Below are positions 40,585 to 50,735 of a DNA stretch of 64,000 nucleotides, in pieces. The notes under the pieces are model-generated. The model did no database searches. It was not told the DNA's origin and saw nothing but the letters and a program-made list of their open reading frames with translations. Made by a program: the position numbers and the translations under genes. Origin of the DNA: Reinekea marinisedimentorum (lineage in GTDB: Bacteria > Pseudomonadota > Gammaproteobacteria > Pseudomonadales > Natronospirillaceae); contig NZ_SLZR01000008.1 in NCBI RefSeq assembly GCF_004341165.1, positions 1-64,000 of the forward strand, in the 5' to 3' direction. Numbering within the stretch: position 1 is the stretch's first letter; every line of letters begins with the position of its first letter.

Positions 40585-41764
40585 ATTTGTGGTGGTGAGC
40601 TCATCTCTTGGATGCTCAGAAGACAAACTAAACGAAGGCTGGCAGCTTAAAACCGCTGATGACAGTCAGCAGCTGCCAGCACTGGTGGAAGATGCGCAGC
40701 TGTGTGTCGTAGACAGCAACAGCGCCGGCAATACTGAATCTAAAAGCAAGATGTTTGCTCTATTGGCTGAAAAAAACATCCACAGCCTGGTGGTTGTTCG
40801 TGACCCGGCAGACTATCCGTTGCTTAAGCCCTTTATCTCGGAAAGGCTGGAGGCCTATCCTGCTGAATTGCTTGACCAGCTATACGGCCGGGTTAGCAGT
40901 CTCTGCACGGCGTTATCCGCTGAAGAGCAGCTTACCGAGATGCAGAATCAGCTGGTGCGCTCCGAAAAAATGGCCGCGCTCGGGCAACTTGCTGCAGGCG
41001 TTGCGCATGAAATTAATAACCCGCTGGGCTTTATTTCTTCCAACATGAACTTGCTGGGCAGGTACTCCTCCATGATCAGAGATGAGATGACGTCTCTGGA
41101 AGAGTTTCTTGCCAAGGAAGAAACCGGTATGGCGGTGCTGCAATACAATATCTGGAAGTCTGAATCCAAATTCACTCAGTGCATGGAAGATGTCGACGAG
41201 GTTATCGAGGAATCCAAAGATGGCCTAGTGCGTATGCGCGAGATCGTCAGAGACCTGAAGGAATACACCCATATCGGCAACCAGTCGTTTGAAGCAACCG
41301 ATATAAACAAGCTGTTGAATTCGACCGTCAACCTGTTGCGCAACGAAATAAAGTACAAAGCCAATGTGAATTTCGATCTGGAAGAGGTTGGGGTGATCGA
41401 TGCCATTCCATCGCAGCTGAGTCAGGTATTTGTGAATATTATTATGAATGCCTGTCAGGCCATCGAAGATTTTGGGGATCTGACCATTGCCACCGAAGCG
41501 TCTGGTGACAGCGTTGAAATTTCAATTAAAGATACCGGCACCGGCATCGAAAAAGAACAGCTGGAAAAGGTATTCGAACCCTTCTTTACCACCAAGCCGG
41601 TTGGCAAGGGCACCGGTATCGGGCTGGCGATTACCCGTTCTATCGTCGAGCGTCATGCCGGTTCAATTCGGGTGTACAGCATGGTTGGTGAAGGCACCAC
41701 CTTCGTGGTTCGCTTGCCCATCCATCAACAGCAGACAGATGAAGCAAGCGTAGAGTTCGAATGA
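40577..41764 (+). CDS. Soluble histidine kinase with a pseudo-receiver-like N-terminus
   Basis: The 395-residue product overlaps the upstream kinase by 8 bases (ATGGCTAA). The first 110 residues look like a degenerate receiver: a beta strand KFVVVSS, an Asp-containing strand LCVVDSNSAG and a third strand SLVVVRDP, but without the acidic pair or conserved lysine. Then come the phosphoacceptor GVAHEINNPLGFIS, N-box VFVNIIMNACQAIED, DTGTGIE and GTGIGLAITRSI. It closely resembles the partner kinase. Its stop codon abuts the end of the convergent M16 protease gene with no gap. Confidence 0.87.
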   Translation: MAKFVVVSSSLGCSEDKLNEGWQLKTADDSQQLPALVEDAQLCVVDSNSAGNTESKSKMFALLAEKNIHSLVVVRDPADYPLLKPFISERLEAYPAELLDQLYGRVSSLCTALSAEEQLTEMQNQLVRSEKMAALGQLAAGVAHEINNPLGFISSNMNLLGRYSSMIRDEMTSLEEFLAKEETGMAVLQYNIWKSESKFTQCMEDVDEVIEESKDGLVRMREIVRDLKEYTHIGNQSFEATDINKLLNSTVNLLRNEIKYKANVNFDLEEVGVIDAIPSQLSQVFVNIIMNACQAIEDFGDLTIATEASGDSVEISIKDTGTGIEKEQLEKVFEPFFTTKPVGKGTGIGLAITRSIVERHAGSIRVYSMVGEGTTFVVRLPIHQQQTDEASVEFE

Positions 41765-44683
41765 TCAGTCGGTAATGTTGTTGAAGGCCGGGGTAATCCA
41801 GGTGATGTCTTCCGGCCACTCTTTTGGCTCATTCAGCGGGTACAGGCCAACCAGGTTGACCGCGTGTTCGGTGTAGTCGTCCTTCATATCCGTGCTCACC
41901 TGATGCATTGAAACCGAACGGGCCAGGTCACCGTTAATTTCATTGTCAAAGAACCGACGGAAGCCATCCAGGCTGATCTTTTCAATTTCATGCGACAGTC
42001 TCACCCGGGTATTGAAGTGTTTGTTACCCTCAATAATGTTGTCCCAATAACGGCTGCTCAGCTCGTACAGGTTTTTATCCGGCTGCGTTAGGGTGGTCAT
42101 CAGCCCCTGTTTGTACTTCAGGAACTGCTGCTCGTTCATGCTGGCCAGTTGATGGGTGTAGCGGCTTAAGAAGCGGTTGGAATAGAGCTGTAAAAGCGCC
42201 GCATCGGTATTGGGCGACTGCACATAAAAGATAACGCCCGGCAGGCCATCTAACGCATAGGCGCGCGCCATCACAATATAACCCAGCTGTTCTTCGGTGC
42301 GCAGCTCGGCAAAATATGGCGCGTTGATGGTTTCAGCCAGCAGGCTGTACAGGGCTCGTTCGCGCAGACTGCTGTTGTCACCCTGATAAAACTGCAGGAA
42401 AGCCGAGTCTGAGTGATCAATGGAAACGGTATCGAGGAATGTCTTCTGTGGCAGCTTAGCCATCGTTCTGCGCTTAGATTCGCTCCCCTGTTGTGGAATC
42501 ACGGCATCGACACGCTCAGCCAGCTGTGTTGCCTGGGCTTTGGTGAGGTTGCCGTGCAGCAGCATGGTCAGGTAGGCGTTGTCGAACAGCTCGCTGCGAG
42601 CAGCAACGAGGTCTTTTACCTCCAGTTTATCAACGGCGGCGATGAGTGCTTCGGTGGTAAAGCTGCTCGATACCAGCCAGTTGTTCAGGGTGCGTATCAT
42701 CTGATTCAACACCGGGTCTTCCGAGCGGTTTTTCAGTGCGCGCAAATACTCTTCTTTTTCCAGCTGGAAGCGTACCGGGTCGATTTCGTGACTGGTCAGC
42801 TCAACAATCAGCGCATCCATGAGCAGGCCGAGCTTTTCCTGATAGCCGTACAGGCGAACCTGCACGCCGTTTTCAGCCAGGCCGATGCCGTAACCGGAGC
42901 CGGCAACACCGGCCTGATAGCGAATTTCCTGCAAACCATTGTTGACCAGCGTTAAGTAGAGGTTAACTGCGGCCATATTGGCTGCACTGGCATTGGTGTA
43001 CTGGCTTTCCAGCAGCAGGTGAATATCGACTTTCGGGGTCTGGAATTCATCATCCTGCTCAAACCAGACGGTTTTGTGATCATCCTGGGTGATGATGTGA
43101 GGCGTGTTTTTATACAGCTCGGAGGCCGGCTGTTCCAGCGGCTGAACCGTCAGCTCGGCGGGAATAAAGGGGTTGGCTTCCGGCAGTTTTAACTCGCTGT
43201 TCAGCGCTGCATTGCGCCATGCAGCCACACGGTTGCCGGTCAGCGGGCCAGCGCTGTAGCCGGTTCTGTAGTACTGACTGGTCTTGTTGGTTTCGGCTTC
43301 CGGGTAGGTGAGGATTACCAAGGCGTTATCCGGCTTGAGCTGGTTGAGCACCGTTTCCACTTCCAGCGGGTTGAAACCGGGCAGACGGTACAGCCCGGAA
43401 AGCAGCTTTTGCGGCTCCAGGTATTGCAGGCGCTCGGCCAGGCTTTGAGCCGTGGCATCGGCAGAGACCTTTTCGGCAAACTGGAAGGCAATCTCGTTAA
43501 TCTGCTGCTGTTCGTCGTAGTACCACTGCTGAACGCCCTGCTGGCGGATGAGCTCAATCTCGCTGAACAGCATTTCGGTAACGGTTTGCCAGTGCTCCAT
43601 GCCTTCCGGTGTTAATGCGAGGGTAACATTGAAGGTGGTGCTGGAATGGGTCAGGCCTCCATCATCAACGTACAGGCCTTCCAGCCAGCCTTTTTCTTTC
43701 AGCACTGAATAGAGTGAGCCGGTGGAGCGCTGACCAATCAGCGAGGCAACATAGCCAGTCGGGTTGGAGGCGAGCATGGGGGTGTCTGCCGTCAGCGGGA
43801 AGCGCAGCTGCAGCTGGCGCATTTCACGGCGCGGCTTCACTTCAACCAGCTGTGGCAGTGACGCGGGCTCGAATTGTGGCTGGCTGTAGCTGACGGTGTT
43901 GCTTTCGGCATCGCGGATACCGTTGAAGTAGTCTTCGGCCCACTGTTCCAGGGTTTCAATACTTTGAGGGCCATACACCGCCAGAGCCATGTTGGAGGCG
44001 ACGTAATGCTGCCGGAAGAAGGCCTGCAGTTGCTGCTGCAGGTCGTCTACGTGCAGTGTGTCCAGATTGCCGATGGCCAGGCGCGATGCCGGGTGGTTCT
44101 GGCTGGTCAGCTCACGCACTGCATCTTCAATGCGGCGGCCATCGTGCTGCAGAGAAGCCGTGTATTCGGAGTGAACGGCGTTGATTTCGCGCTGGGTAAA
44201 GTCGCTGTCGAACAGCGGGGCAATAAAGAACTGCGAGAAACGATCCAGCGCTTCCTGGTACTGGCCGGCATTGATGTTGAAATAGTACAGCGTGTTTTCA
44301 GCGCTGGTATAGGCGTTATCACTGCCACCGTTGGTCTGCATGAAGTTGCTGTATTCATCGGCTGCCGGGTATTTTTCGGTACCCAGAAACAGCATGTGCT
44401 CCAGAAAGTGAGCCAGCCCGGGTACTTCCGGTGGGTTTGCCCAGGAGCCGGAGAATACGTTCATGGCTGCAGCGGCCTTGTCACTGGCCGGGTCAGACAC
44501 CAGAATGACCTTGAGACCGTTTTTCAGCGTCAGGCTTTTAAATACGCGGGTTTCGTAATCACTAATTTCGATGTTAGATGGGTTTGTCGCTTGCTGGGGC
44601 GCATAGTGCTGCCAGTAAAGCACGCCGGCAACAATCAGAATGACGAAACCTGTGAAAACGGCAATGGCTTTGCCATGCTTCAT
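41765..44683 (-). CDS. M16 (pitrilysin/insulinase) family metalloprotease
   Basis: The 972-residue product has an N-terminal hydrophobic anchor (residues 8-27) and then the M16 fold with inverted zinc motif HFLEHMLFLGTEKYP and the downstream glutamate in the NAYTSAENTLYYF region. The length and four-domain arrangement match protease III (PtrA). It is anchored in, or secreted across, the inner membrane and probably degrades peptides in the periplasm. It is divergent from the thioredoxin gene at 44843 and convergent with the kinase at 40577. Confidence 0.92.
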   Translation of the reverse strand: MKHGKAIAVFTGFVILIVAGVLYWQHYAPQQATNPSNIEISDYETRVFKSLTLKNGLKVILVSDPASDKAAAAMNVFSGSWANPPEVPGLAHFLEHMLFLGTEKYPAADEYSNFMQTNGGSDNAYTSAENTLYYFNINAGQYQEALDRFSQFFIAPLFDSDFTQREINAVHSEYTASLQHDGRRIEDAVRELTSQNHPASRLAIGNLDTLHVDDLQQQLQAFFRQHYVASNMALAVYGPQSIETLEQWAEDYFNGIRDAESNTVSYSQPQFEPASLPQLVEVKPRREMRQLQLRFPLTADTPMLASNPTGYVASLIGQRSTGSLYSVLKEKGWLEGLYVDDGGLTHSSTTFNVTLALTPEGMEHWQTVTEMLFSEIELIRQQGVQQWYYDEQQQINEIAFQFAEKVSADATAQSLAERLQYLEPQKLLSGLYRLPGFNPLEVETVLNQLKPDNALVILTYPEAETNKTSQYYRTGYSAGPLTGNRVAAWRNAALNSELKLPEANPFIPAELTVQPLEQPASELYKNTPHIITQDDHKTVWFEQDDEFQTPKVDIHLLLESQYTNASAANMAAVNLYLTLVNNGLQEIRYQAGVAGSGYGIGLAENGVQVRLYGYQEKLGLLMDALIVELTSHEIDPVRFQLEKEEYLRALKNRSEDPVLNQMIRTLNNWLVSSSFTTEALIAAVDKLEVKDLVAARSELFDNAYLTMLLHGNLTKAQATQLAERVDAVIPQQGSESKRRTMAKLPQKTFLDTVSIDHSDSAFLQFYQGDNSSLRERALYSLLAETINAPYFAELRTEEQLGYIVMARAYALDGLPGVIFYVQSPNTDAALLQLYSNRFLSRYTHQLASMNEQQFLKYKQGLMTTLTQPDKNLYELSSRYWDNIIEGNKHFNTRVRLSHEIEKISLDGFRRFFDNEINGDLARSVSMHQVSTDMKDDYTEHAVNLVGLYPLNEPKEWPEDITWITPAFNNITD

Positions 44684-44842
44684 ACTAAACTCCGGTAATA
44701 CAGTGAATTATGAACGGCTAGTTTACTGGTGGTGGTAGCGCTGCACCAGTCAGGGGTAGGGATTTGTCGAACTGCCCCCATATGGTTTACCAAATACATT
44801 CAAGCAAACGGCACGCTGGCGCCGGATAAAGACGAGGTTGCA

Positions 44843-45709
44843 ATGGAAAGTTTGGCTGTAAACGTTATTGATGTTACTGAACAGAATTTTCAGCAGGTAC
44901 TGCTGGAGGAATCGACGCGGCGGTTAGTACTGGTCGATTTCTGGGCTGAATGGTGCTCACACTGCAAGGTGCTGACGCCACTATTGGAAAAGCTGGCCGA
45001 GGAATACAACGGCCAGATCCTGCTGGCCAAGGTGAATGCCGATGAGCAGCAGGCGATTACCGCTCAGTTTGGTATTCGCAGCTTGCCCACCGTTGCCATC
45101 ATGAAAGACGGTCAACCGATTGATGGCTTTGCCGGCGCAGAGCCGGAAAGCGCAATCCGCGAGCGTCTGAATGCGCACCTGCCGGCCCCTTGGGAAGCTG
45201 CGGTTAAAGATGCCATGGCGCTGATGGCGGAAGGCCGTCCCGATGAAGCTCTGTCGCTGCTGCGTGAAGCCTATGTGCTGAGCAATGAAGAATTTGCCAT
45301 TGGTTTGCTCATGGCGGAATGCTACCTGGATTTGAAGCGGGCCAACGAGGCGGCGACGATTCTGGATGCGGCAACCATGGAGCAACAGCTGGAGCCGAAA
45401 TACAAAGAGTTGTTTGCCCGCCTGGAGTTGATGCAGGAGGCGGCGGATACGCCGGCAATTTTAGAGTTGCAGCAAAAGCTGGAGCAGGACCCTGACAACC
45501 TGGAATTAAAAACCGAACTGGCGGTACAGTTCAGTCAGGCAGAGCGGGTTGAGGAATCGCTGCAAAGCATCTTTGAAGTACTGCAGAAAGACAAAAACTT
45601 TCAGGACGGTGGTGCGCGCAAAACCATGCTGGATATCTTAAATTCATTGCCGAAAGGTGACCCGTTGGCGGTTAAATATCAGCGTAAACTGTTTACGATT
45701 CTGCATTGA
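44843..45709 (+). CDS. cnoX: CnoX/YbbN-like thioredoxin-TPR chaperone
   Basis: The frame opens at 44729, but ATG 44843 (MESLAVNVIDVTEQNFQQV) with GACGAGG upstream gives the family N-terminus and 288 residues. A thioredoxin domain (about residues 8-110) has WAEWCSHC as its redox motif and a cis-proline in RSLPTVAIM. TPR-like helices fill the rest. CnoX proteins protect substrates from oxidation and pass them to chaperones (family knowledge). The CxxC dipeptide SH differs from the GP of classical thioredoxin. Confidence 0.9.
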   Translation: MESLAVNVIDVTEQNFQQVLLEESTRRLVLVDFWAEWCSHCKVLTPLLEKLAEEYNGQILLAKVNADEQQAITAQFGIRSLPTVAIMKDGQPIDGFAGAEPESAIRERLNAHLPAPWEAAVKDAMALMAEGRPDEALSLLREAYVLSNEEFAIGLLMAECYLDLKRANEAATILDAATMEQQLEPKYKELFARLELMQEAADTPAILELQQKLEQDPDNLELKTELAVQFSQAERVEESLQSIFEVLQKDKNFQDGGARKTMLDILNSLPKGDPLAVKYQRKLFTILH

Positions 45710-45719
45710 TCTTTATTGT

Positions 45720-45762
45720 GCGGTTCATTTTGGTTTGCTTAAAAATATTCAAAATGAATCGC
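45720..45762. repeat. Long-looped inverted repeat upstream of the chemoreceptor gene
   Basis: GCGGTTCATTTTG at 45720-45732 pairs with CAAAATGAATCGC at 45750-45762, 12 of 13 positions, across a 17-base AT-rich loop. It lies just after cnoX and 160 bases before the chemoreceptor start. It could be a terminator without a strong T-run or a dimeric operator. The rest of 45763-45924 is AT-rich; a GCCGCTAA at 45836-45843 resembles a sigma-28 -10 element but no -35 sits at the right distance. Confidence 0.5.
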
Positions 45763-45924
45763 ATAAATTAGCCGCTCTTTTTACTATTGAACTTTTCCGC
45801 TTTTAAGCTGCTTTAAATCATTTATTCTCATTTTTGCCGCTAAATAATCCTGCATTCCGGCCGCTCTAAACTACAGTTACAAAGCTAAAAAAATACAAAA
45901 GCTCGTTGTTTGGAGGTACCCCCC

Positions 45925-47598
45925 TTGAAGCTGAAAAGTCGCGGCAAATTACTACTAATTTCGATCGTCCCACTCATATTGATTACCACGCTGGTCAGCG
46001 CAGTTTTTTACTGGAATGGCATCAGCAATCTGACAAAGCAGGCGGAGTTTTACCGCAACGATCTGCTTGAAGCCCGTAAAGCTGAGTTGCAGGCGCATCT
46101 GCGTATGGGCAGAACGGCCATTAAGGCTCTGTACGAATCTGATGTTGCCGGAGAAAACAAAGAGCAGGCCAAAGTGATTCTGAAAAACATGCGCTTTGCC
46201 GATGATGGTTACTTCTTCGCGTACGACTCTTCCGGTGTGAATACGCTGCACGCCATTAAACCGGAGCTGGAAGGCCAAAACCTGTATAACCTGAAAGATG
46301 ACAACGGTGTGGCAGTGATTGCGGGCGTTATTAATCAGGCTAAATCCGGCGACGGCTTTTTAAACTTCGCCTGGCATAAGCCTTCCATTAATGCTGTAGC
46401 GCCTAAGCTGGGCTATTCCGAATATCTCTCCAAGTGGGATTGGTCCCTCGGCACTGGCATCTACATTGACGATGTTGACGAAGCGGTGACGGCCTATGTC
46501 GGGCAGCGCAGAAGTGACATCACCAAAGATGTCTGGTTCGCCGTTTCGATAACGCTCATTGGTTTGGCGGTAACCGTTGTTATTGTGGTGTTCTTTGTTG
46601 CCCGGTTTATTGCGCCGCTGCGCAACATGGTGGATAAGCTGACCGAGATCTCTCAGGGTGACGGCGACTTAACCAACCGTCTGGAAGCATCCGGTCATGA
46701 TGAAATTGCTGAGCTTGGAAAGTCATTCAACAGCTTTATGGATAAGTTGCAGTCGATGATGAAAGAGGTGAAAGAAAATTCAGCGACGGTTTTGAATGCT
46801 TCGCAGCGACTCGACAGGCAAACCTCTCAGGCCAACAGCACCATGCAAAACCACAGCGCAGAGAACGAAAAGGTTGTTTCTGCGGTAACTGAAATGGCCG
46901 CCACCTCGCGCGAAGTTGCCAATATTACCAGCGCCACATCTGATGCCATTAACGAGGCCTATCAGGAACTCGACGACGCTAAAAAAGGCATGCTGGAAGC
47001 AACTGAAAACATCAACAAACTGGTTGAAGAAGTGAACGGCACTGCTGAGGCTATCGGCTTGCTGAACGACCACACCCAAAAGATTACCGGTGTGATTGAA
47101 GTGATTGGAGGCATCGCAGAACAGACCAACCTGCTGGCGCTGAATGCGGCGATTGAAGCGGCGCGCGCCGGTGAACAGGGCCGTGGCTTTGCTGTGGTTG
47201 CCGACGAAGTGCGCTCACTGGCCAGCCGCACACAAAACAGCACCCATGAGATTAACGATATGCTCATGGCTTTGCAGCAGGGCGTGAAAGCCGCCGTCAC
47301 ATCCATGGCCGAGAGTAAAGGTCGCGGCGAGGCGACGGTGGCAAGTTCCGCGCAGGTGCAGCAGCGACTCGATGGTGTATTGAGTGCGGTGAATACCATG
47401 CAGGAGATGGGGTTGCAAACCGCTTCAGCGGCGGAAGAGCAGTGTGCGGTCAGTGAAGAGATCAGCAGCAACCTGATGGCGATTCAGGAGATCGTGCATC
47501 AGCTCAGTCATGATATTCATGAATCCGAACAGATCAGCTCATCGCTGGCGGCGTCCGGCTCCAAGGTTCAGGAGTTGGTGGGGAACTTTAAGGTTTAG
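45925..47598 (+). CDS. Methyl-accepting chemotaxis protein with a Cache domain
   Basis: TTG 45925 is chosen because GGAGGT ends 8 bases before it; an upstream TTG at 45910 would overlap that ribosome site. The 557-residue product has a transmembrane helix (residues 9-30), a periplasmic Cache domain ([38 protein letters not shown]), a second helix (about 208-230), HAMP, and a signalling domain with the conserved hairpin [20 protein letters not shown]. No C-terminal pentapeptide for CheR/CheB is seen. Such Cache domains bind small organic acids, but the ligand is unknown. Confidence 0.93.
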   Translation: MKLKSRGKLLLISIVPLILITTLVSAVFYWNGISNLTKQAEFYRNDLLEARKAELQAHLRMGRTAIKALYESDVAGENKEQAKVILKNMRFADDGYFFAYDSSGVNTLHAIKPELEGQNLYNLKDDNGVAVIAGVINQAKSGDGFLNFAWHKPSINAVAPKLGYSEYLSKWDWSLGTGIYIDDVDEAVTAYVGQRRSDITKDVWFAVSITLIGLAVTVVIVVFFVARFIAPLRNMVDKLTEISQGDGDLTNRLEASGHDEIAELGKSFNSFMDKLQSMMKEVKENSATVLNASQRLDRQTSQANSTMQNHSAENEKVVSAVTEMAATSREVANITSATSDAINEAYQELDDAKKGMLEATENINKLVEEVNGTAEAIGLLNDHTQKITGVIEVIGGIAEQTNLLALNAAIEAARAGEQGRGFAVVADEVRSLASRTQNSTHEINDMLMALQQGVKAAVTSMAESKGRGEATVASSAQVQQRLDGVLSAVNTMQEMGLQTASAAEEQCAVSEEISSNLMAIQEIVHQLSHDIHESEQISSSLAASGSKVQELVGNFKV

Positions 47599-47626
47599 CG
47601 TAGATACAAAACAGAGCATAAAAAAC

Positions 47627-47660
47627 AGCGGCAGCTCGTGAGAGTCTGCCGCTTTTTTTT
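47627..47660. terminator. Bidirectional intrinsic terminator
   Basis: AGCGGCAG (47627-47634) pairs with CTGCCGCT (47646-47653), with A-run before and T-run after. It separates the convergent chemoreceptor and uvrA genes and ends at the uvrA stop. Confidence 0.88.
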
Positions 47661-50488
47661 TACTGTTTTTCCAACAGCGGCTTCAGGTACTTGCCGGTAA
47701 TTGACGCCTTGTTGGCTGCGAGCTGTTCTGGCGTGCCGGTGGCGACAATCTTGCCGCCTTTGACGCCGCCTTCCGGCCCCAGGTCGACCACCCAGTCGGC
47801 TGTTTTCACAACATCCAGATTATGCTCGATGACCACCACCGAGTTGCCGTTATCGCGCAGCCTGTGCAGAACTTCGAGCAGCATTTTAATGTCGTGGAAG
47901 TGCAGGCCGGTGGTCGGTTCATCCAGAATGTACAGGGTGCTGCCGGTATCGCGCTTGGAAAGCTCACGGGCGAGCTTGACGCGTTGTGCTTCACCACCGG
48001 AAAGGGTTGTCGCACTCTGGCCTAATTTGACATAAGACAGCCCGACGTCGGCCAGTGTTTGCAGTTTTCGCTGTAACGCCGGAATGGCATCGAAGAAGCC
48101 CAGGGCATCTTCAATGGTCATATCCAGTACTTCGTGAATGTTTTTGCCTTTGTAGCGAACCTCCAGGGTTTCGCGGTTATAACGCTTGCCGGAACAGACA
48201 TCGCAGGGCACGTAGATATCGGCCAGGAAGTGCATCTCAACCTTGATCAGGCCATCGCCCTGACAGGCTTCACAGCGCCCGCCCTTGACGTTAAAGCTGA
48301 ACCGGCCCGGTGCGTAACCGCGTGAGCGAGATTCCTGCGTGCCGGCAAAGAGTTCACGCACGGCGGTAAAGATACCGGTATAGGTGGCCGGGTTAGAGCG
48401 TGGGGTTCGTCCGATCGGGCTCTGGTCAATATCGACCACCTTGTCGTAAAACTCGAGCCCTTCAATGGCTTTATGGGGCGCCGCCTTCAGCGTGGTGGCC
48501 TTATTCAGGGCGGTGGCCGCCAGCGGGTAAAGCGTGCGGTTGATCAGTGTCGACTTACCCGAGCCAGAAACACCGGTAATGCAGGTAAACAGCCCCACCG
48601 GAATGCTCAGGTTGACGTTCTGCAGGTTGTGCCCGGTTGCCCCCTTAACCACCAGTTGTCGTTTCGGGTCGGCCACCGCGCGTTCTGTCGGGACATCAAT
48701 CTTCAGCTTGCCGCTCAGGTATTTACCGGTGAGCGAGTCCTTACTTTTCATAATCTGCTGCGGAGTGCCACTGGCGATAATCTCGCCGCCATGTACGCCG
48801 GCACCGGGGCCGATGTCGAGCACCCAGTCAGCGGTGCGGATGGCGTCTTCATCGTGCTCCACCACCAGTACCGTGTTGCCCATATCGCGCAGGTTGGTCA
48901 GGGTTTGCAGCAAGCGGTCGTTATCGCGCTGGTGCAGGCCGATGGACGGTTCATCCAGAATGTACATCACCCCGACCAGGCCGGCGCCAATCTGACTGGC
49001 CAGACGGATGCGCTGAGTTTCGCCACCGGAAAGGGTGTCGGCGCTGCGGTCGAGCGTCAGGTAATCAAGGCCGACGTTTTCCAGAAAGCTGAGCCGCTGA
49101 ATGATCTCGCGCAGAATTTTTTCTGCAATCTGAGCCCTGCTGCCGGTCAGCTGCAGAGAGTGGTAGTAACGTACCGCATCGACGATCGACATGCGGGTGA
49201 TTTCCGGCAGTGTAACGCCCTCAATGAAGACATTGCGGGCACTTTCTTTCAGGCGACTGCCATGACAGCCGGGGCAATCCTGCTCGGCCAGGTATTTGGA
49301 CAGCTCTTCGCGAACCGAGTTGCTGTCGGTTTCGCGGTAGCGGCGCTCCATATTGGGCACAACGCCTTCAAAGGTGTGCACGCGGCTGTACACCGCGCCA
49401 CGGCTGTTAACGTAGTTGAATTCAATCTCGGTGGTGCCACTGCCGTTGAGCACGGCATCCTGAAACTTTTTCGGCAGCTTTTTAAACGGCTTGTCGATAT
49501 CGACATTGAAGTGCTCCGCCAACGAGGTCAGCTGACTGAAGTAATAAACCGCGCGCCGGTCCCAGCCGGAAATAGCGCCCTCGGCGATGGTCAGGCTGGG
49601 GTCGCGGATGACCTTACTGCGGTCAAAGTATTGTTTTAAGCCCAGGCCATCGCATTCTTCACAGGCACCGGCCGGGTTGTTGAACGAAAACATGCGCGGT
49701 TCCAGCTCGGCAATGGAATAGCCGCAGACCGGGCAGGCAAATTTATTGGAAAACAGAATGTCTTCGCCATCGCCATCCATCCAGGAAACCTGAGCGATGC
49801 CACCGGCCAGCGTTAAGCAGGTTTCGAACGATTCCGCCAGGCGCAGCTGTAAGTCGTCGCGCACCTTGAAGCGGTCGACCACGGCTTCAATGCTGTGCTT
49901 TTTGCGTTTGTCGAGTTCCGGCACTTCGTCTAAATCCATCACCGTGCCATCGACCCGTACGCGCACAAAACCCTGGGCGCGCAGCTCGTTGAAGACATGC
50001 AGGTGTTCACCCTTACGGTCGCGGATCAGCGGTGCCAGCAGCATTAGCTTGCTGCCTTCCGGCAGTGCCAGCACGGTATCGACCATCTGGCTCACCATTT
50101 GGGCTTCCAGCGGCTCGCCGTGTTCCGGGCAGCGGGGCTCGCCAATGCGGGCAAACAACAGGCGCAGGTAGTCGTAGATTTCAGTGGTGGTGCCCACGGT
50201 TGAGCGCGGGTTGTGGCTGGTGGTTTTCTGTTCAATGGAGATGGCCGGTGACAGACCTTCAATGTGGTCAACATCGGGCTTTTCCATCATCGATAGGAAC
50301 TGCCGGGCATAGGTTGAAAGTGATTCAACATAGCGGCGCTGGCCTTCGGCATAGAGCGTATCGAACGCCAGAGACGATTTACCTGAGCCGGAAAGACCGG
50401 TGATGACCACCAGTTTATCGCGCGGAATATCGATGGTGATGTCTTTCAGGTTGTGGGTACGGGCACCCTGGACGGAAATTTTGTCCAT
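47660..50488 (-). CDS. uvrA: Excinuclease ABC subunit A
   Basis: The 942-residue product has the two ABC modules of UvrA: Walker [13 protein letters not shown] near residue 31 and [12 protein letters not shown] near 640, each with a signature ([12 protein letters not shown] and [12 protein letters not shown]). Two zinc sites are visible (CPVCGYSI...CEECDGLG and CEACQGDG...CDVCSGKRY). UvrA recognises bulky DNA lesions and loads UvrB. The promoter 140 bases upstream carries a LexA box, so it is SOS-controlled. It is divergent from the MFS gene, as in Pseudomonas. Confidence 0.98.
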   Translation of the reverse strand: MDKISVQGARTHNLKDITIDIPRDKLVVITGLSGSGKSSLAFDTLYAEGQRRYVESLSTYARQFLSMMEKPDVDHIEGLSPAISIEQKTTSHNPRSTVGTTTEIYDYLRLLFARIGEPRCPEHGEPLEAQMVSQMVDTVLALPEGSKLMLLAPLIRDRKGEHLHVFNELRAQGFVRVRVDGTVMDLDEVPELDKRKKHSIEAVVDRFKVRDDLQLRLAESFETCLTLAGGIAQVSWMDGDGEDILFSNKFACPVCGYSIAELEPRMFSFNNPAGACEECDGLGLKQYFDRSKVIRDPSLTIAEGAISGWDRRAVYYFSQLTSLAEHFNVDIDKPFKKLPKKFQDAVLNGSGTTEIEFNYVNSRGAVYSRVHTFEGVVPNMERRYRETDSNSVREELSKYLAEQDCPGCHGSRLKESARNVFIEGVTLPEITRMSIVDAVRYYHSLQLTGSRAQIAEKILREIIQRLSFLENVGLDYLTLDRSADTLSGGETQRIRLASQIGAGLVGVMYILDEPSIGLHQRDNDRLLQTLTNLRDMGNTVLVVEHDEDAIRTADWVLDIGPGAGVHGGEIIASGTPQQIMKSKDSLTGKYLSGKLKIDVPTERAVADPKRQLVVKGATGHNLQNVNLSIPVGLFTCITGVSGSGKSTLINRTLYPLAATALNKATTLKAAPHKAIEGLEFYDKVVDIDQSPIGRTPRSNPATYTGIFTAVRELFAGTQESRSRGYAPGRFSFNVKGGRCEACQGDGLIKVEMHFLADIYVPCDVCSGKRYNRETLEVRYKGKNIHEVLDMTIEDALGFFDAIPALQRKLQTLADVGLSYVKLGQSATTLSGGEAQRVKLARELSKRDTGSTLYILDEPTTGLHFHDIKMLLEVLHRLRDNGNSVVVIEHNLDVVKTADWVVDLGPEGGVKGGKIVATGTPEQLAANKASITGKYLKPLLEKQ

Positions 50489-50633
50489 GAAATCCTCAAA
50501 CTCGGAAAAAGCAAAGGCTCAAAGAAAGCATAAATTAAAAAGAAGTTCCAGCAGCTCTTAGGCCCAGACTGGGGAACCTGCACCCAGAGCTGCCGGAAAA
50601 GCTTTTCAAGTGTGTGGATTAAAAAGCGGGTTA

Positions 50634-50662
50634 AATCTACTGTATGAATATACAGATTGCAA
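50634..50662 (-). promoter_or_regulatory. uvrA promoter with LexA box in the spacer
   Basis: On the minus strand TTGCAA (50657-50662) and TAGATT (50634-50639) are 17 bases apart. The spacer holds the SOS box CTGTATATTCATACAG (50640-50655), matching the LexA consensus CTGT-N8-ACAG. LexA bound here would block RNA polymerase directly. The 5' leader to the uvrA ATG is about 140 bases. Confidence 0.85.
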
Positions 50663-50735
50663 TGCTTTTTAATGATTCGCCGCAACCGGATTCGCTCTGA
50701 TATTATGGCGGTCTTTTTTACTTGTGATGATACCG

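Noticed and set aside
43874-44698. 274-codon ORF opposite to the M16 protease
   Set aside because: Covers the zinc-site region of the protease on the other strand; no motif.
45836-45843. Sigma-28 -10-like GCCGCTAA before the chemoreceptor gene
   Set aside because: No matching -35 at the required distance; reported only as context.
48473-49639. 388-codon ORF opposite to uvrA
   Set aside because: Antisense to conserved UvrA sequence, no recognisable domain.
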